64,000 nucleotides of DNA. Origin: DATBAT01 sp963824805 (lineage in GTDB: Bacteria; Acidobacteriota; Terriglobia; Terriglobales; Acidobacteriaceae). The DNA is taken from assembly GCA_963824805.1 (NCBI GenBank), contig CAWGQZ010000053.1, positions 1 to 64,000 on the forward strand. Direction: 5' to 3'. Shown one piece after another: positions 9,662-18,783 of this stretch (position 1 is its first letter; every line of letters begins with the position of its first letter). Both the position numbers and the translations under genes were made by a program. The notes under the pieces are model-generated. The model was given only the letters and a program-made list of their open reading frames with translations. It made no database searches and was not told where the DNA came from.

Positions 9662-10579
9662 TTACTGTTTCGCCAGAAACCCATGAGCCGATCCATCGGG
9701 TGCGAAATATTTGCCCACAATCTGACCGGCCGAGTTGATGCCGTACGCTCCGGTTCCCGTCGACCCGGGAAAATCGAAGCTAGTGAACGTCGCTCCGACC
9801 ATGAGGAATGCGTGCCATACATCGTCGGCACCGATGTAGACCCCAACGATTTGCCCAAGAGCATTGATCTCATCCGCTTGCGTCAGAATGGTTCCCGGAA
9901 CAGGGGCATCCAAGCTGAAGCATTCAGCTGTCTTCGGGCAAGCGAAGCCATGCTCGATGGGTGAATTAACGTCGGAGAGCCAAACGCCGACAAGATCACC
10001 GCGGGTATTGATACCAAATATGGCGGTGACCCCGGTAGGCCCGGCGCCGGGAAAGTCGAATTTGTAAAGGCACCATCCTTCCAAGTGAAACCGTGATTGG
10101 CGAGCAAATTACCGTCAGCGTCGAGGAGGTCCCAGTATCCGACAACCAGGCCGGAGTCATTGATCTCCTAAAGCGAAGGTCTCGCTCGCGCCTGGGAAAT
10201 CCAGCGTGGTCAATACTCCACCACTGAGCAGGAACCCGTGTGCGAATCCGTTGTCATCGACCATTTGCCCAGTTATGTCCCCGCGATCGTTAATGTTGGT
10301 TGCTTCGCTATATATCGTGCCCAGGATGGTCGTAGGCGCAAGCGGAATGAATGCCCCTTTCTTGATCAGCATGGCATGACGGGGGGGTGAGATGTTGTAC
10401 GCACCAACGATGTCGCCATGATCGTTTATTCCGCGAGCGGTGGTTAGTCCTCCTCCGGGAAAATCAATGGACGTGAATTTGAACTGAGCATTAGCCGAAG
10501 CAACAAGGGCGAGCAGAGCAAGGGCAAGCAGTGTAGGCCGCTTTATGTGACCTCCGGAAATCGCGTAGGCTTGTTTCAC
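9662..10579 (-). pseudogene. HAF-repeat extracellular protein, two frameshifts
   Basis: The start at 10579 is followed by a signal peptide (TLLALALLALVASANA). Repeats then alternate FDFPG-type and GIN-x-x-G-D-I-V-G-type motifs, typical of the probable extracellular repeat HAF family. The frame slips near 10165 (after TFALG) and again near 10065 (after WKDGAFT). Joining the three pieces restores regular repeats to the stop at 9662, for about 305 residues. The function of the family is unknown. Members are secreted and often appear in multiple copies in Acidobacteriota. Confidence 0.75.
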
Positions 10580-10755
10580 CAGAACTCCGAGCCCAATCTA
10601 CTGAACAGGATTGGTCCGCCGGGAGAGAACGTGCCATTCTGGTTCACGCTCGTCAAGCTAAGGGGTGCTAATTTTCAGGCTAAGGTCTAAGTTGCTGATT
10701 CTCGGAATCTTGCGATCAACCGGAGAATGGGTAGTCTGCCATTCGAAACAGGTGT

Positions 10756-12498
10756 ATGCTTTTGGCCCCAGTGCGCACTAGATCAGCACGGCCTGCAATC
10801 TCGCGCTACCGCTTCGGTACTTATGAAGTCGATGCGGCCCGAAATGAACTGCGCAAGTCTGGCATTCGGGTAAAGCTGGAACGCAAGCCGTTGCAACTGC
10901 TCATCGACTTACTGGACCGTGCCGGAGAAGTAGTCACGCGCAACGATCTGCAGCATTCATTGTGGGATGACGGGGTTTTCGTCGACTTCGAAAAGGGCCT
11001 GACCGTCGCTGTAACGAAGCTAAGGGCAGCCCTCAATGATTCATCCGAGAATCCGACATACATCGAAACCGTAGCCGGTGAGGGCTACCGTTTTATCGCG
11101 AAAGTGGAGCAAGAACCCCTCTCGAGCTCGCTGATGTCTCTTGCCGGGGATAGCAGGGAGAGCGCCGTGCTCCCGCCCACCCCTGTCGCTTACCAAGTGC
11201 AGGTCCCCGCATTCAAATCCAGGGAGTCTGTGCTGTGGAAACGCAAGGCGCAATCTGCTGCCGCGATCTTGGTCTGTGTTGCCATGCTGGTTATGGGAGG
11301 CGCGACGCTGGCCCGGCGAAGGATGGCGCACCTACAAGCCGTGCAGACTGCGAAGATCATGCTCGTGGTTTTGCCTTTCGAAAACCTGAGCAACGATCCC
11401 AATCAGGAGTACTTCAGCGACGGAATGACGGAGGAATTGAGTGCGCAGCTGGGGAATCAAGACCCCCATCGGCTGGGTGTCATCGGACGCACTTCCGCCA
11501 TGACGTACAAGCACTCCAACCGGTCTATTCGCGACATTGGAAGAGATCTTGCCGTGGACTATGTTTTGGAAGGTAGTGTTCGTCGCGACGGCAGCCAGGT
11601 TCGTATAACCGCGCAACTGGTTCAGGTGTCCGACCAGGCGCACGTCTGGGCCCACAACTACGATGAGGACATGCGTGACCTGCTGCGACTGGAAAGCGAT
11701 CTGGCCGGGGAGATCGCACGGCAGGTTGGGGTTTCCATCGCAATCGGCCAAGCCAAAAAATCCTTGCAACCTCACATCCCCAGTCCGGAGGCTCATGAAG
11801 CCTACCTGCTCGGCCGCTACAATTGGAACAAGCGCACCACGGCGGGTTGGAAAATCGGCGAAGAGTATTTTCGGCGCGCGATTAAGCAGGACCCTCAGTA
11901 TGCCGCGCCTTACGCGGGGCTGGCTGAATGCCGTATTCCGATACGCGAAGCCCGGGCCGCCGCTTTGAAGGCCATCGCTCTGGATCCGACCTCAGGGGAA
12001 GCACACACCGCGCTGGGTTTTGTCCAGTTGTTTCGATTCCTCGACCCGGCGGCGGCCGAACCGGCCCTCAGGCAGGCCATCGAGTTAGCCCCGAACTACG
12101 CTCAGGCCCACTACTGGTACGGCGGGTATCTGGCAATGGTCGGCCATCTTTACGACGCCATCAACGAAGGTAGGCAGGCGATATTGCTTGATCCGCTTTC
12201 ACCGCTATTTCGGTCCGGTCTGGCAGGCTACCTTTCCGAAGCGGGACAGGTTGATGAAGCGGTGAAGCAATTACAGGCGGTATTTGAGATGGATCCGCAG
12301 TTTGCGGTAGCACATGAAAACCTGGGTGTAATCTTTGCTCGTGAGGGGAAATACAAGGAAGCCATCGAGGAGTTTCGGACCAAAGCCAGATCTCCCGATC
12401 GCCGGTACGCTTGCTGTCCTGCATTCGCGCTGCTTTTGATTGGTTCGAGGCTTTCTTTTCCCCGCTCAGCACCAGGTCCCACTTGTTTACCACAATAA
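10756..12498 (+). CDS. Winged-helix/TPR membrane regulator, 3'-truncated
   Basis: Residues about 17-112 form an OmpR/CadC-type winged-helix DNA-binding domain (YRFGTYEVDAARNELRKSG to VAGEGYRFI). A linker and one transmembrane helix (about 174-192) follow. Next is an adenylate-cyclase/TolB-like N domain (LPFENLSNDPNQEYFSDGM, VDYVLEGSVRR), then TPR repeats from about 340. This is a common acidobacterial one-component regulator layout, usually several TPRs longer. Homology ends near 12390 within a TPR (GKYKEAIEEFR). The last about 35 residues read antisense through der and are not native. The gene is therefore truncated by the same junction that truncates der. Target genes are unknown. Confidence 0.8.
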   Translation: MLLAPVRTRSARPAISRYRFGTYEVDAARNELRKSGIRVKLERKPLQLLIDLLDRAGEVVTRNDLQHSLWDDGVFVDFEKGLTVAVTKLRAALNDSSENPTYIETVAGEGYRFIAKVEQEPLSSSLMSLAGDSRESAVLPPTPVAYQVQVPAFKSRESVLWKRKAQSAAAILVCVAMLVMGGATLARRRMAHLQAVQTAKIMLVVLPFENLSNDPNQEYFSDGMTEELSAQLGNQDPHRLGVIGRTSAMTYKHSNRSIRDIGRDLAVDYVLEGSVRRDGSQVRITAQLVQVSDQAHVWAHNYDEDMRDLLRLESDLAGEIARQVGVSIAIGQAKKSLQPHIPSPEAHEAYLLGRYNWNKRTTAGWKIGEEYFRRAIKQDPQYAAPYAGLAECRIPIREARAAALKAIALDPTSGEAHTALGFVQLFRFLDPAAAEPALRQAIELAPNYAQAHYWYGGYLAMVGHLYDAINEGRQAILLDPLSPLFRSGLAGYLSEAGQVDEAVKQLQAVFEMDPQFAVAHENLGVIFAREGKYKEAIEEFRTKARSPDRRYACCPAFALLLIGSRLSFPRSAPGPTCLPQ

Positions 12499-13435
12499 TT
12501 ACGGACTTGCCGCTCTCATGTGCATACCCCGCGATGGTCGCGTCAAGCTGGCTTACGCCTTCGGTTGCGTCGATCACCATCAACGCGATGTCGGCGTCTT
12601 CCAGATGCTTGCGCGCCATCACCACGGAGAGTTTTTCCGCCATCAGGTAGGTCTTCCCTTTTCGCCGGATGCCTGCGGTATCGATAAACCGGAAACGACG
12701 TCCGTCGCGCTCGACCAGTTCGTCCACTGCATCGCGGGTGGTGCCGGGGATTGGGGAAACAATCGCTCGATCGGTAGCCGTCAGCCGGTTCAGCAAAGTC
12801 GACTTTCCCACGTTTGGATGTCCGATGATGGCGACCTTTATTTCCCTATCTGAGGCCGGCGCTTCCTCCGGCTCATTAGCCTCAGGTGTTTCCTCGGAGG
12901 CATCGGCCGCCTCCGCAGGAACGGCAGCAAAGATGGCATCTACCAAGTCGTCGAGCCCGTTTCCGTTTTCCGCCGAAATAGGGAAAACGTTGCGAATTCC
13001 CAAGCGGTGAAATTCTCCGCTCAACGCTCCCTGCTTCTCCGTGTCGATTTTGTTGATGGCCAAGAACAGCGCCTTACCGCTCCTGATCAACAGGCGGGCT
13101 AACTCGAGATCGGGGGCAGCAAGCTCGGTGCGTCCATCTACGACCATCACCATGGCGGCGGCTTGGTCCAGCGCCACTTTCGCCTGGCGGAAAATCTCTG
13201 CGGGAATGAAATCAGCATCGTCCGGAATTATTCCACCCGTGTCGACCAGACGCAGCGGACGCCCTCGCCACTCGCCCTCGCCGTAGAGCCGATCACGGGT
13301 AATGCCCGGCTCATCGCCGACAATCGCCCGCCGCGACCCCGTCAACCGATTGAATAGCGTGGACTTCCCGACGTTGGGGCGTCCAACGATGGCGATGGTG
13401 ATGGGCTTTACCGCGATCTGCGTGGATGAGGTCAT
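12161..13435 (-). CDS. der: Ribosome-assembly GTPase Der (EngA), C-terminus lost
   Basis: Der carries two tandem GTPase domains and a KH-like domain, acts in 50S subunit maturation and is normally essential. The start is the ATG at 13435, just before AVKPITIAIVGRPNVGKS. The first GTPase domain is complete. The second has its P-loop (GHPNVGKSTLLNRL), the DTAGIRRKGK switch and the NKWD motif at about 316-319. About ten to fifteen residues later homology stops (about 12400-12440). The G5 motif and the whole KH domain are missing. The frame then reads antisense through the TPR regulator to a stop at 12161. Unless another copy exists, this allele should not be functional, so an assembly misjoin must be considered. 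Confidence 0.88.
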   Translation of the reverse strand: MTSSTQIAVKPITIAIVGRPNVGKSTLFNRLTGSRRAIVGDEPGITRDRLYGEGEWRGRPLRLVDTGGIIPDDADFIPAEIFRQAKVALDQAAAMVMVVDGRTELAAPDLELARLLIRSGKALFLAINKIDTEKQGALSGEFHRLGIRNVFPISAENGNGLDDLVDAIFAAVPAEAADASEETPEANEPEEAPASDREIKVAIIGHPNVGKSTLLNRLTATDRAIVSPIPGTTRDAVDELVERDGRRFRFIDTAGIRRKGKTYLMAEKLSVVMARKHLEDADIALMVIDATEGVSQLDATIAGYAHESGKSVIIVVNKWDLVLSGEKKASNQSKAARMQDSKRTGDREIWLWSETPRWLPCISPHEQRLHPGFHVLPQTADPSQIPPVIASPLHQPVPLRKGSLPDRTEIAVKADQAISPAYLR

Positions 13436-13507
13436 TGGGGGCGGCACTGGCGACTGGGTACTCGAATCTCGCAACTGTATTATAGAGACTTCGTCATAGA
13501 AACATCC

Positions 13508-15520
13508 GTGGCTTCCACCTCCCAACCCGTCGTTCCGGTCCGCAAACAGGAGGTTTCGCTGTACCAGTTTTTCGGGCCCGGAGGCGTGCTGTCGCGAACC
13601 CATCCGGCCTACGAATTCCGCCGCGGACAGTTGCAGATGGCCCAGGCGGTCGAGGAGGCACTGGAACAACGGCGGCATTTAATCCTCGAGGCTGGGACTG
13701 GAACCGGCAAGACGTTGGCTTATCTTCTGCCGGTAATCCGGTCGGGCAAGAGGGTCATCATCTCGACCGGCACCAAGAACTTGCAGGAACAGCTTTTTTA
13801 CAAGGACATCCCCTTCTTGGAACAGGCCCTCTTCCCTGACGGTCAGGGGAAGCTCAATGTCTGCTACATGAAAGGCCGCAATAACTACCTGTGCCGGAAA
13901 AAACTTTTTGACCTGACCGATCAGCCGGTGCTGAGTGGTTTGCAGGAAATCGAGCAGTACCGGGCCATCTCCGCCTGGGAAAAGAATACGCAAAACGGCG
14001 ATCGCGCCGAACTGGCGGAGCTTCCCGAGGCCAGCGCTCTATGGCACAAACTGGACGCCCGCGCGGATACCTGCACCGGGCAAAAGTGCAGTGAGTACGA
14101 TCGCTGTTTTATCACCGAGATGCGTCGGCGGGCGGCTGAAAGCGACATTATCATCGTCAATCACCATTTGTTTTTCGCCGATCTCGGCATCAAGCAACAG
14201 GCGGAATACGCGCCCGATGCTGGCATTCTGCCCGACGTCGGATGCGTGGTCTTCGACGAAGCCCACGAACTCGAAGATGTTGCCGGAAGTTACTTCGGGG
14301 TAGCGGTCAGCAATCTTCGTTTCGAAGATTTATGCCGCGACGTGGAAATCTCTTTGCAGCGCAATCACATGCTCTCGCCCGCATTGGCGGGGGCGGTGAA
14401 GAGCCTGCGCGAGCGCTCAGGATTCTTCTTCGCCTTGCTGCCACCTGGCGACGGCCGCTTCGCCTTCGAAAACCGTCGTGAATTCCTGGAGGAAAACGGC
14501 GAGGAGTTCATGGCGCTGCAACAGGCCCTTACCCGCCTGAATGCCGAAGTTTCGGGCATCCCCTCGAAGCCCGAAGAGGTCTACAACTTCGCCCGGCGAG
14601 CGGAAGAACTTCAAGTTCAACTTGGCTTTCTGCTGGAGTCGGAAGACCGTAACACCGTGTTCTGGATCGAGCGCCGCCGCGGTGCACAAGGCCGACAGAA
14701 GGCAAACACCTTCCTGCAAGCTACCCCGATCGACGTTGGCCCGATCCTCAAGCCTGCACTTTTCGAAAAGCTGGAGTGCGCGGTTTTGACCTCGGCAACG
14801 TTAGCGGTCGGTGGGGGCTTCGAATACATGCGGGGAAGGCTTGGCCTCGAATACTCCCGCGAACTCGTGCTGCCCTCGCATTTTGACTATCAAAGTCAAG
14901 CCTTGTTCTATGTGCCTCCAGATTTACCCGATCCGCGGACTCCGCAATTTTGCGCCAAAGCCGCGGAACGTATCCGGCGCATTCTGGAAACTACAGGTGG
15001 CCGGGCATTCGTGCTTTTCACCAGCTACGCGCAGATGAATGACGTTTATCAGCGGTTGTTAGGCGAACTGGAATATCCCATGTTATTGCAAGGGGACGCT
15101 CCCAAGACTGCTCTACTTCAGGAATTCCGCCTGACCCCGAAAGCCGTGCTATTTGCCACTTCTTCATTCTGGCAAGGGGTTGACGTGCAGGGGGAACAGC
15201 TAAGCTGCGTCATCATCGACCGCCTGCCCTTTGCCGTACCCAGCGACCCGGTGGTGGCGGCGCGAGTTAAGGCAATCGATGCCGATGGGGGCAATGCCTT
15301 CTTCCAATATCAGGTCCCGGCTGCGGTCATCACGTTAAAACAGGGCTTCGGGCGTCTGATCCGCTCTCTCCACGACCGCGGCGTGCTGGTGCTTCTCGAC
15401 AACCGCATTTTGAAAAAGCAGTATGGCAAGGTTTTCGTGGATAGTCTGCCGCCATATCGCCGGACCACCGACATCAAGGTCGTGGAAGAATTCTTCGGCG
15501 GCCACGGCCTGACCGAGTGA
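13508..15520 (+). CDS. dinG: DinG-family ATP-dependent DNA helicase
   Basis: A superfamily 2, XPD-like 5'-3' helicase with an iron-sulfur cluster, acting in DNA repair and in resolving R-loops or structured DNA. The 670 residues show Walker A EAGTGTGKT (GTGTGKT at 63-69), four candidate cluster cysteines C129, C189, C194 and C200, the DEAH box at 250-253, and the C-terminal motifs FATSSFWQGVDV and QGFGRLIRS. No N-terminal exonuclease domain is present. The start is a GTG at 13508, divergent from der across about 70 bases that probably contain both promoters. Confidence 0.92.
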   Translation: MASTSQPVVPVRKQEVSLYQFFGPGGVLSRTHPAYEFRRGQLQMAQAVEEALEQRRHLILEAGTGTGKTLAYLLPVIRSGKRVIISTGTKNLQEQLFYKDIPFLEQALFPDGQGKLNVCYMKGRNNYLCRKKLFDLTDQPVLSGLQEIEQYRAISAWEKNTQNGDRAELAELPEASALWHKLDARADTCTGQKCSEYDRCFITEMRRRAAESDIIIVNHHLFFADLGIKQQAEYAPDAGILPDVGCVVFDEAHELEDVAGSYFGVAVSNLRFEDLCRDVEISLQRNHMLSPALAGAVKSLRERSGFFFALLPPGDGRFAFENRREFLEENGEEFMALQQALTRLNAEVSGIPSKPEEVYNFARRAEELQVQLGFLLESEDRNTVFWIERRRGAQGRQKANTFLQATPIDVGPILKPALFEKLECAVLTSATLAVGGGFEYMRGRLGLEYSRELVLPSHFDYQSQALFYVPPDLPDPRTPQFCAKAAERIRRILETTGGRAFVLFTSYAQMNDVYQRLLGELEYPMLLQGDAPKTALLQEFRLTPKAVLFATSSFWQGVDVQGEQLSCVIIDRLPFAVPSDPVVAARVKAIDADGGNAFFQYQVPAAVITLKQGFGRLIRSLHDRGVLVLLDNRILKKQYGKVFVDSLPPYRRTTDIKVVEEFFGGHGLTE

Positions 15521-15600
15521 GGCAAAGCGCGCATGGAACGCGGTAAAATAGAACCATCAACTCACGTCGGCCCCGGCGGGCGCTTTCGCGGAAGGAACTC

Positions 15601-15978
15601 ATGTTTGAGGTTACGGTAGAAGATACCTTCGCCGCAGGGCACTACCTGCGCAATTACAAGGGCAAGTGCGAGAATCCGCACGGACACAACTACAAGGTGC
15701 GGGTGACGCTGGCAGGGAAAGAATTGGATAAGGCCGGTTTGCTCCTTGATTTCAAGGACTTACGCGAGGTAATGCGGCATGTCACTGACCGCCTCGACCA
15801 CCAGATGATCAACGATCTGGAGCCGTTTAAGGTGACCAATCCTTCGGCGGAGAACCTGGCCAAGTATTTCTTCGACGAATCCAACACTCGCTTGCAGGCC
15901 GTGACGAACGGGCGCGTGCATATTCGCAGCGTAACTGTCTACGAGACTGACAGCACCACTGCAACGTACTTCGAATAA
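15601..15978 (+). CDS. queD: 6-carboxy-5,6,7,8-tetrahydropterin synthase
   Basis: Converts 7,8-dihydroneopterin triphosphate to 6-carboxytetrahydropterin, the second step of preQ0/queuosine synthesis. The 125 residues show the family zinc ligands H14, H27 and H29, the catalytic C23 in GKCENPHGHNY, and a C-terminal acidic residue in VYETDS. A GGAAGGA ribosome binding site precedes the ATG. queE and queC follow immediately on the same strand (14 and 0 bases), so the three form one operon. The first step (GTP cyclohydrolase, folE) is not in the window. No preQ1 riboswitch is evident in the 80-base leader. Confidence 0.93.
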   Translation: MFEVTVEDTFAAGHYLRNYKGKCENPHGHNYKVRVTLAGKELDKAGLLLDFKDLREVMRHVTDRLDHQMINDLEPFKVTNPSAENLAKYFFDESNTRLQAVTNGRVHIRSVTVYETDSTTATYFE

Positions 15979-15992
15979 CTGACCTAATTCGT

Positions 15993-16676
15993 ATGCAGAT
16001 CACCGAGATTTACAAGTCGGTCCAGGGTGAATCCACCTACGCTGGCGTGCCGTGCGTATTTGTGCGGTTGACGGGATGCAATCTGCGCTGCTCATGGTGT
16101 GACAGCGAATACTCGTTTTACGGCGGAAAGAAGATATCGGAAGAGGAAGTCTTCGCGGAGGTTCAGAGGCTCTCGCCCCACGGGGGCTACGTCGAGATCA
16201 CGGGGGGAGAACCCATGTTGCAGGAGCGTGAGGTCGTCCCCCTGATGCAACGCTTGCTGGATGCGGGGTATAACGTGCTGCTGGAAACCAGCGGCGAACG
16301 GCGGTTGGATACAGTGCCCAAGGGCGTTGTGAAGATTGTCGACGTGAAGTGCCCGCACTCGGGGGAGCCTGACACGTTCCGCATCGACAACCTGGAAACT
16401 CTAACTCCCCGTGATGAAGTCAAGTTCGTTATCAGCGATCGCCTCGACTTCGATTTCGCCCGCGACTTCACTTTGCGCCACGATCTTGCTCGGCGGGTAA
16501 ACGCGATACTATTTTCTCCGGCATTCGCCAAAGATGCCGCGGGTTGGCGCGATGCTCGCCACTGCTTGATGGATCCTGAGCAACTGGTGGACTGGATGCT
16601 CGCGGACAACATTCCTGCCCGGTTGGGGTTACAAATACATAAGTTCATATGGGACCCGGCCATGAAAGGGGTTTAA
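15993..16676 (+). CDS. queE: 7-carboxy-7-deazaguanine synthase (radical SAM)
   Basis: Radical-SAM ring contraction of carboxytetrahydropterin to 7-carboxy-7-deazaguanine. The cluster-binding cysteines C29, C33 and C36 follow a C-X3-C-X2-C pattern (TGCNLRCSWCD), with the GGEP SAM-binding motif (TGGEPMLQ) downstream. The 227-residue length is typical. It is the middle gene of the que operon, and its stop is directly followed by the queC ATG. Confidence 0.94.
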   Translation: MQITEIYKSVQGESTYAGVPCVFVRLTGCNLRCSWCDSEYSFYGGKKISEEEVFAEVQRLSPHGGYVEITGGEPMLQEREVVPLMQRLLDAGYNVLLETSGERRLDTVPKGVVKIVDVKCPHSGEPDTFRIDNLETLTPRDEVKFVISDRLDFDFARDFTLRHDLARRVNAILFSPAFAKDAAGWRDARHCLMDPEQLVDWMLADNIPARLGLQIHKFIWDPAMKGV

Positions 16677-17369
16677 ATGTCGCGGTCGCGAAAAACCCGG
16701 GCCGTGGTCCTGCTCAGCGGGGGCATGGACTCCGCCGTCTGCGCCGCACTGGCTACCCGCGACTTTGAGACTGCAGCTTTGCACATCAGTTACGGACAGC
16801 GGACTCAAGACCGTGAGCAGCAGTCTTTTCTGGGGATTTGTGAAGTGTTGAGGATCCGCGAACGGCTGATCGTTCGCAACGAGGCCCTGCGCGCCATTGG
16901 AGGCTCGGCGTTAACCGACCCCAACATCGCCGTGCCCCAGAGCCATACCCTGGGTCAGGACATTCCCATGACCTATGTCCCCTTCCGCAATGCTCATTTT
17001 TTGTCCGTCGCAGTAAGCTGGGCTGAGGTTATCGGGGCTGAAAGGATTTTCATTGGGGCAGTTGAGCAGGATAGTTCCGGATATCCTGACTGTCGTCCGG
17101 CTTACTATGAAGCGTTCAACCAGGTCATCAAAGAGGGCACAAAGGAAGGTAAAATAGAGATTGTCACGCCATTGATACACCTACGGAAGGCGGAGATCAT
17201 ACGCCTCGGCCTTGAACTCGGCGCGCCCTTCCGGTTAACTTGGTCGTGCTATAGCCGCGAGGATCAGGCTTGTGGCGCATGTGACAGTTGCGTGTTGCGG
17301 CTGCGGGCGTTTCGCGAGGCAGGGGCCCAGGATCCAATTGCTTACGCTAAGGCGGCAGCCGTGCAATAA
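16677..17369 (+). CDS. queC: 7-cyano-7-deazaguanine (preQ0) synthase
   Basis: ATP-dependent conversion of 7-carboxy-7-deazaguanine to preQ0. The PP-loop SGGMDS is at 14-19, and the C-terminal zinc site has C191, C199, C202 and C205 (ACGACDSC). Last gene of queD-queE-queC. PreQ0 could feed tRNA queuosine or 7-deazaguanine DNA modification. No tgt, queF or dpd genes are in view, so the final product is not decided here. Confidence 0.94.
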   Translation: MSRSRKTRAVVLLSGGMDSAVCAALATRDFETAALHISYGQRTQDREQQSFLGICEVLRIRERLIVRNEALRAIGGSALTDPNIAVPQSHTLGQDIPMTYVPFRNAHFLSVAVSWAEVIGAERIFIGAVEQDSSGYPDCRPAYYEAFNQVIKEGTKEGKIEIVTPLIHLRKAEIIRLGLELGAPFRLTWSCYSREDQACGACDSCVLRLRAFREAGAQDPIAYAKAAAVQ

Positions 17370-17425
17370 CGATTTTCAATTTTCTATTGCCGACTATGCG
17401 GTCGGCGCTTGAAAGCTGAAAATCG
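17370..17425. repeat. Nested inverted repeat between queC and the TPR gene
   Basis: Outer arms CGATTTTCA (17370-17378) and TGAAAATCG (17417-17425) pair perfectly. Inner arms GCCGAC (17389-17394) and GTCGGC (17401-17406) also pair perfectly. No T-run follows on the plus strand. It could terminate queDEC transcription by another route or form a 5' UTR structure for the next gene. Confidence 0.55.
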
Positions 17426-17453
17426 CATCTTAAGTTTGTGCCGGGAGGCCACG

Positions 17454-18614
17454 ATGAAGAGAATTTTAACGATACTCGCTTTGGCAGGCGCTATGGTGAG
17501 TCTGAGTTTGCCCGCCGCCATCGCGCAGAATTTCGGATCGGTGAAGGGTGTAGCGAAAGATATGGAAGGCAAACCGATTGTCGGCGCGACGGTCGAGTTT
17601 GCAAACAGCGACACTGGCCGAAAATACGACCTGAAGACAAACAACAAGGGGGAATATTTCTCTCTGGGTCTCGAGCCTGGAAAATACAAAGTTACGCTTA
17701 ACCAGGACGGCAAGGTGCTTGATTCAGTTACCAATTTCCCTGTCCAGCTTGGTGACAACACCGTCGATTTCGACCTCAAGAAATCGCAAAACGAAGCTGC
17801 CCAGCAAAAGGGAATCAGTCCTGAGCAGTTGAAGAAAATGCAGGAGCAACAGGCCAATGCTGCCAAAGAACAAACAACGGTGAAGAGTCTGAACGAAAAG
17901 CTGGCCGCCGCCACCACCAGCGAACAGGCGGGCGATTTCGATGCTGCCATCGCGACGCTCACCGAGGCCACCCAGATCGACGCAACCCGCGACCTGCTCT
18001 GGTTCAAGCTCGGCGATGCCTACCGCCTGTCGCTTGCCAAGGTTACCGACAACGACGATAAGGCCAAGCGGTTGAACGCCTCCATCACCAACATCGAAAA
18101 AGCTGTCGACATGAAGAAGAAGGCGATCGATGCCGGTGAGGACAAGAGTCCCGAAGCCCCCAAGCAGCTTGCTGCCTACTACAACAACCTCGGCGATTCC
18201 TACGCCAAGGCCGGAAACACCGAGGGCGCGGTGAAGTCGTACAATCAGGCTGCGCAGCTCAATCCGCCGGCTGCCGGACAGTACTATTTCAATCTCGGCG
18301 CCACCATGACCAATGCCAACAAGGCGAACGATCCCACTATGCGGAAAGCTGCGGTGGAAGCGTTCGATAAGGCTATTGCCGCCGACCCAACCAAAGCCGA
18401 TTCTTACTATTGGAAGGGCTCAAACCTGATAGGGATGGCGACGTTGAAGGACGACAAGATGATCGCCCCCGATGGAACTGCCGAGGCATTCCAGAAGTAT
18501 TTGGAACTTAGTCCGACCGGTCCGCATGCCGAAGAAGCGAAAGCCATGCTCGCAGGGATCGGCGCAGCGGTTGAAACCAGTTACGGCGCGAAGAAAAAGC
18601 CTGCCAAAAAGTAG
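17454..18614 (+). CDS. Secreted TPR protein with carboxypeptidase-regulatory domain
   Basis: The ATG at 17454 (MKRILTILALAGAMV) follows a GGGAGG ribosome binding site and opens a Sec signal peptide with an AIA-Q cleavage site. The mature protein begins with a carboxypeptidase-regulatory-like beta-sandwich (about 24-105: GKPIVGATVEFAN, GEYFSLGLEPGKYKVTL). A Gln/Lys-rich coiled linker follows, then TPR repeats (about 155-360). The tail is lysine-rich (KKKPAKK). It is probably periplasmic or outer-membrane associated. Its role is unknown. A strong terminator follows, so it ends its transcription unit. Confidence 0.8.
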   Translation: MKRILTILALAGAMVSLSLPAAIAQNFGSVKGVAKDMEGKPIVGATVEFANSDTGRKYDLKTNNKGEYFSLGLEPGKYKVTLNQDGKVLDSVTNFPVQLGDNTVDFDLKKSQNEAAQQKGISPEQLKKMQEQQANAAKEQTTVKSLNEKLAAATTSEQAGDFDAAIATLTEATQIDATRDLLWFKLGDAYRLSLAKVTDNDDKAKRLNASITNIEKAVDMKKKAIDAGEDKSPEAPKQLAAYYNNLGDSYAKAGNTEGAVKSYNQAAQLNPPAAGQYYFNLGATMTNANKANDPTMRKAAVEAFDKAIAADPTKADSYYWKGSNLIGMATLKDDKMIAPDGTAEAFQKYLELSPTGPHAEEAKAMLAGIGAAVETSYGAKKKPAKK

Positions 18615-18637
18615 TTCCGAATCGATCAGTTAAGAAA

Positions 18638-18664
18638 GGGTGGCCCTCGTGGCTGCCCTTTTTT
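18638..18664 (+). terminator. Rho-independent terminator
   Basis: An 8-bp stem, GGGTGGCC (18638-18645) with GGCTGCCC (18651-18658, two G-U pairs), has a 5-base loop followed by six Ts. It lies 23 bases after the TPR gene. Confidence 0.85.
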
Positions 18665-18783
18665 GTTGTTACGAAGGTCTATGTCCATGACGTTCTTCGT
18701 AGGATGGCCGCACTTTCTTCGCTAAATTTGTAGCAGGCACAGCCGCCGTTTTACTTCCCCGCGTCGAGACTTACCGAGACATC

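Noticed and set aside
15521..15600. preQ1 riboswitch upstream of queD
   Set aside because: The 80-base leader is too short and lacks the A-rich tail and C-rich loop pattern of known preQ1 aptamers.
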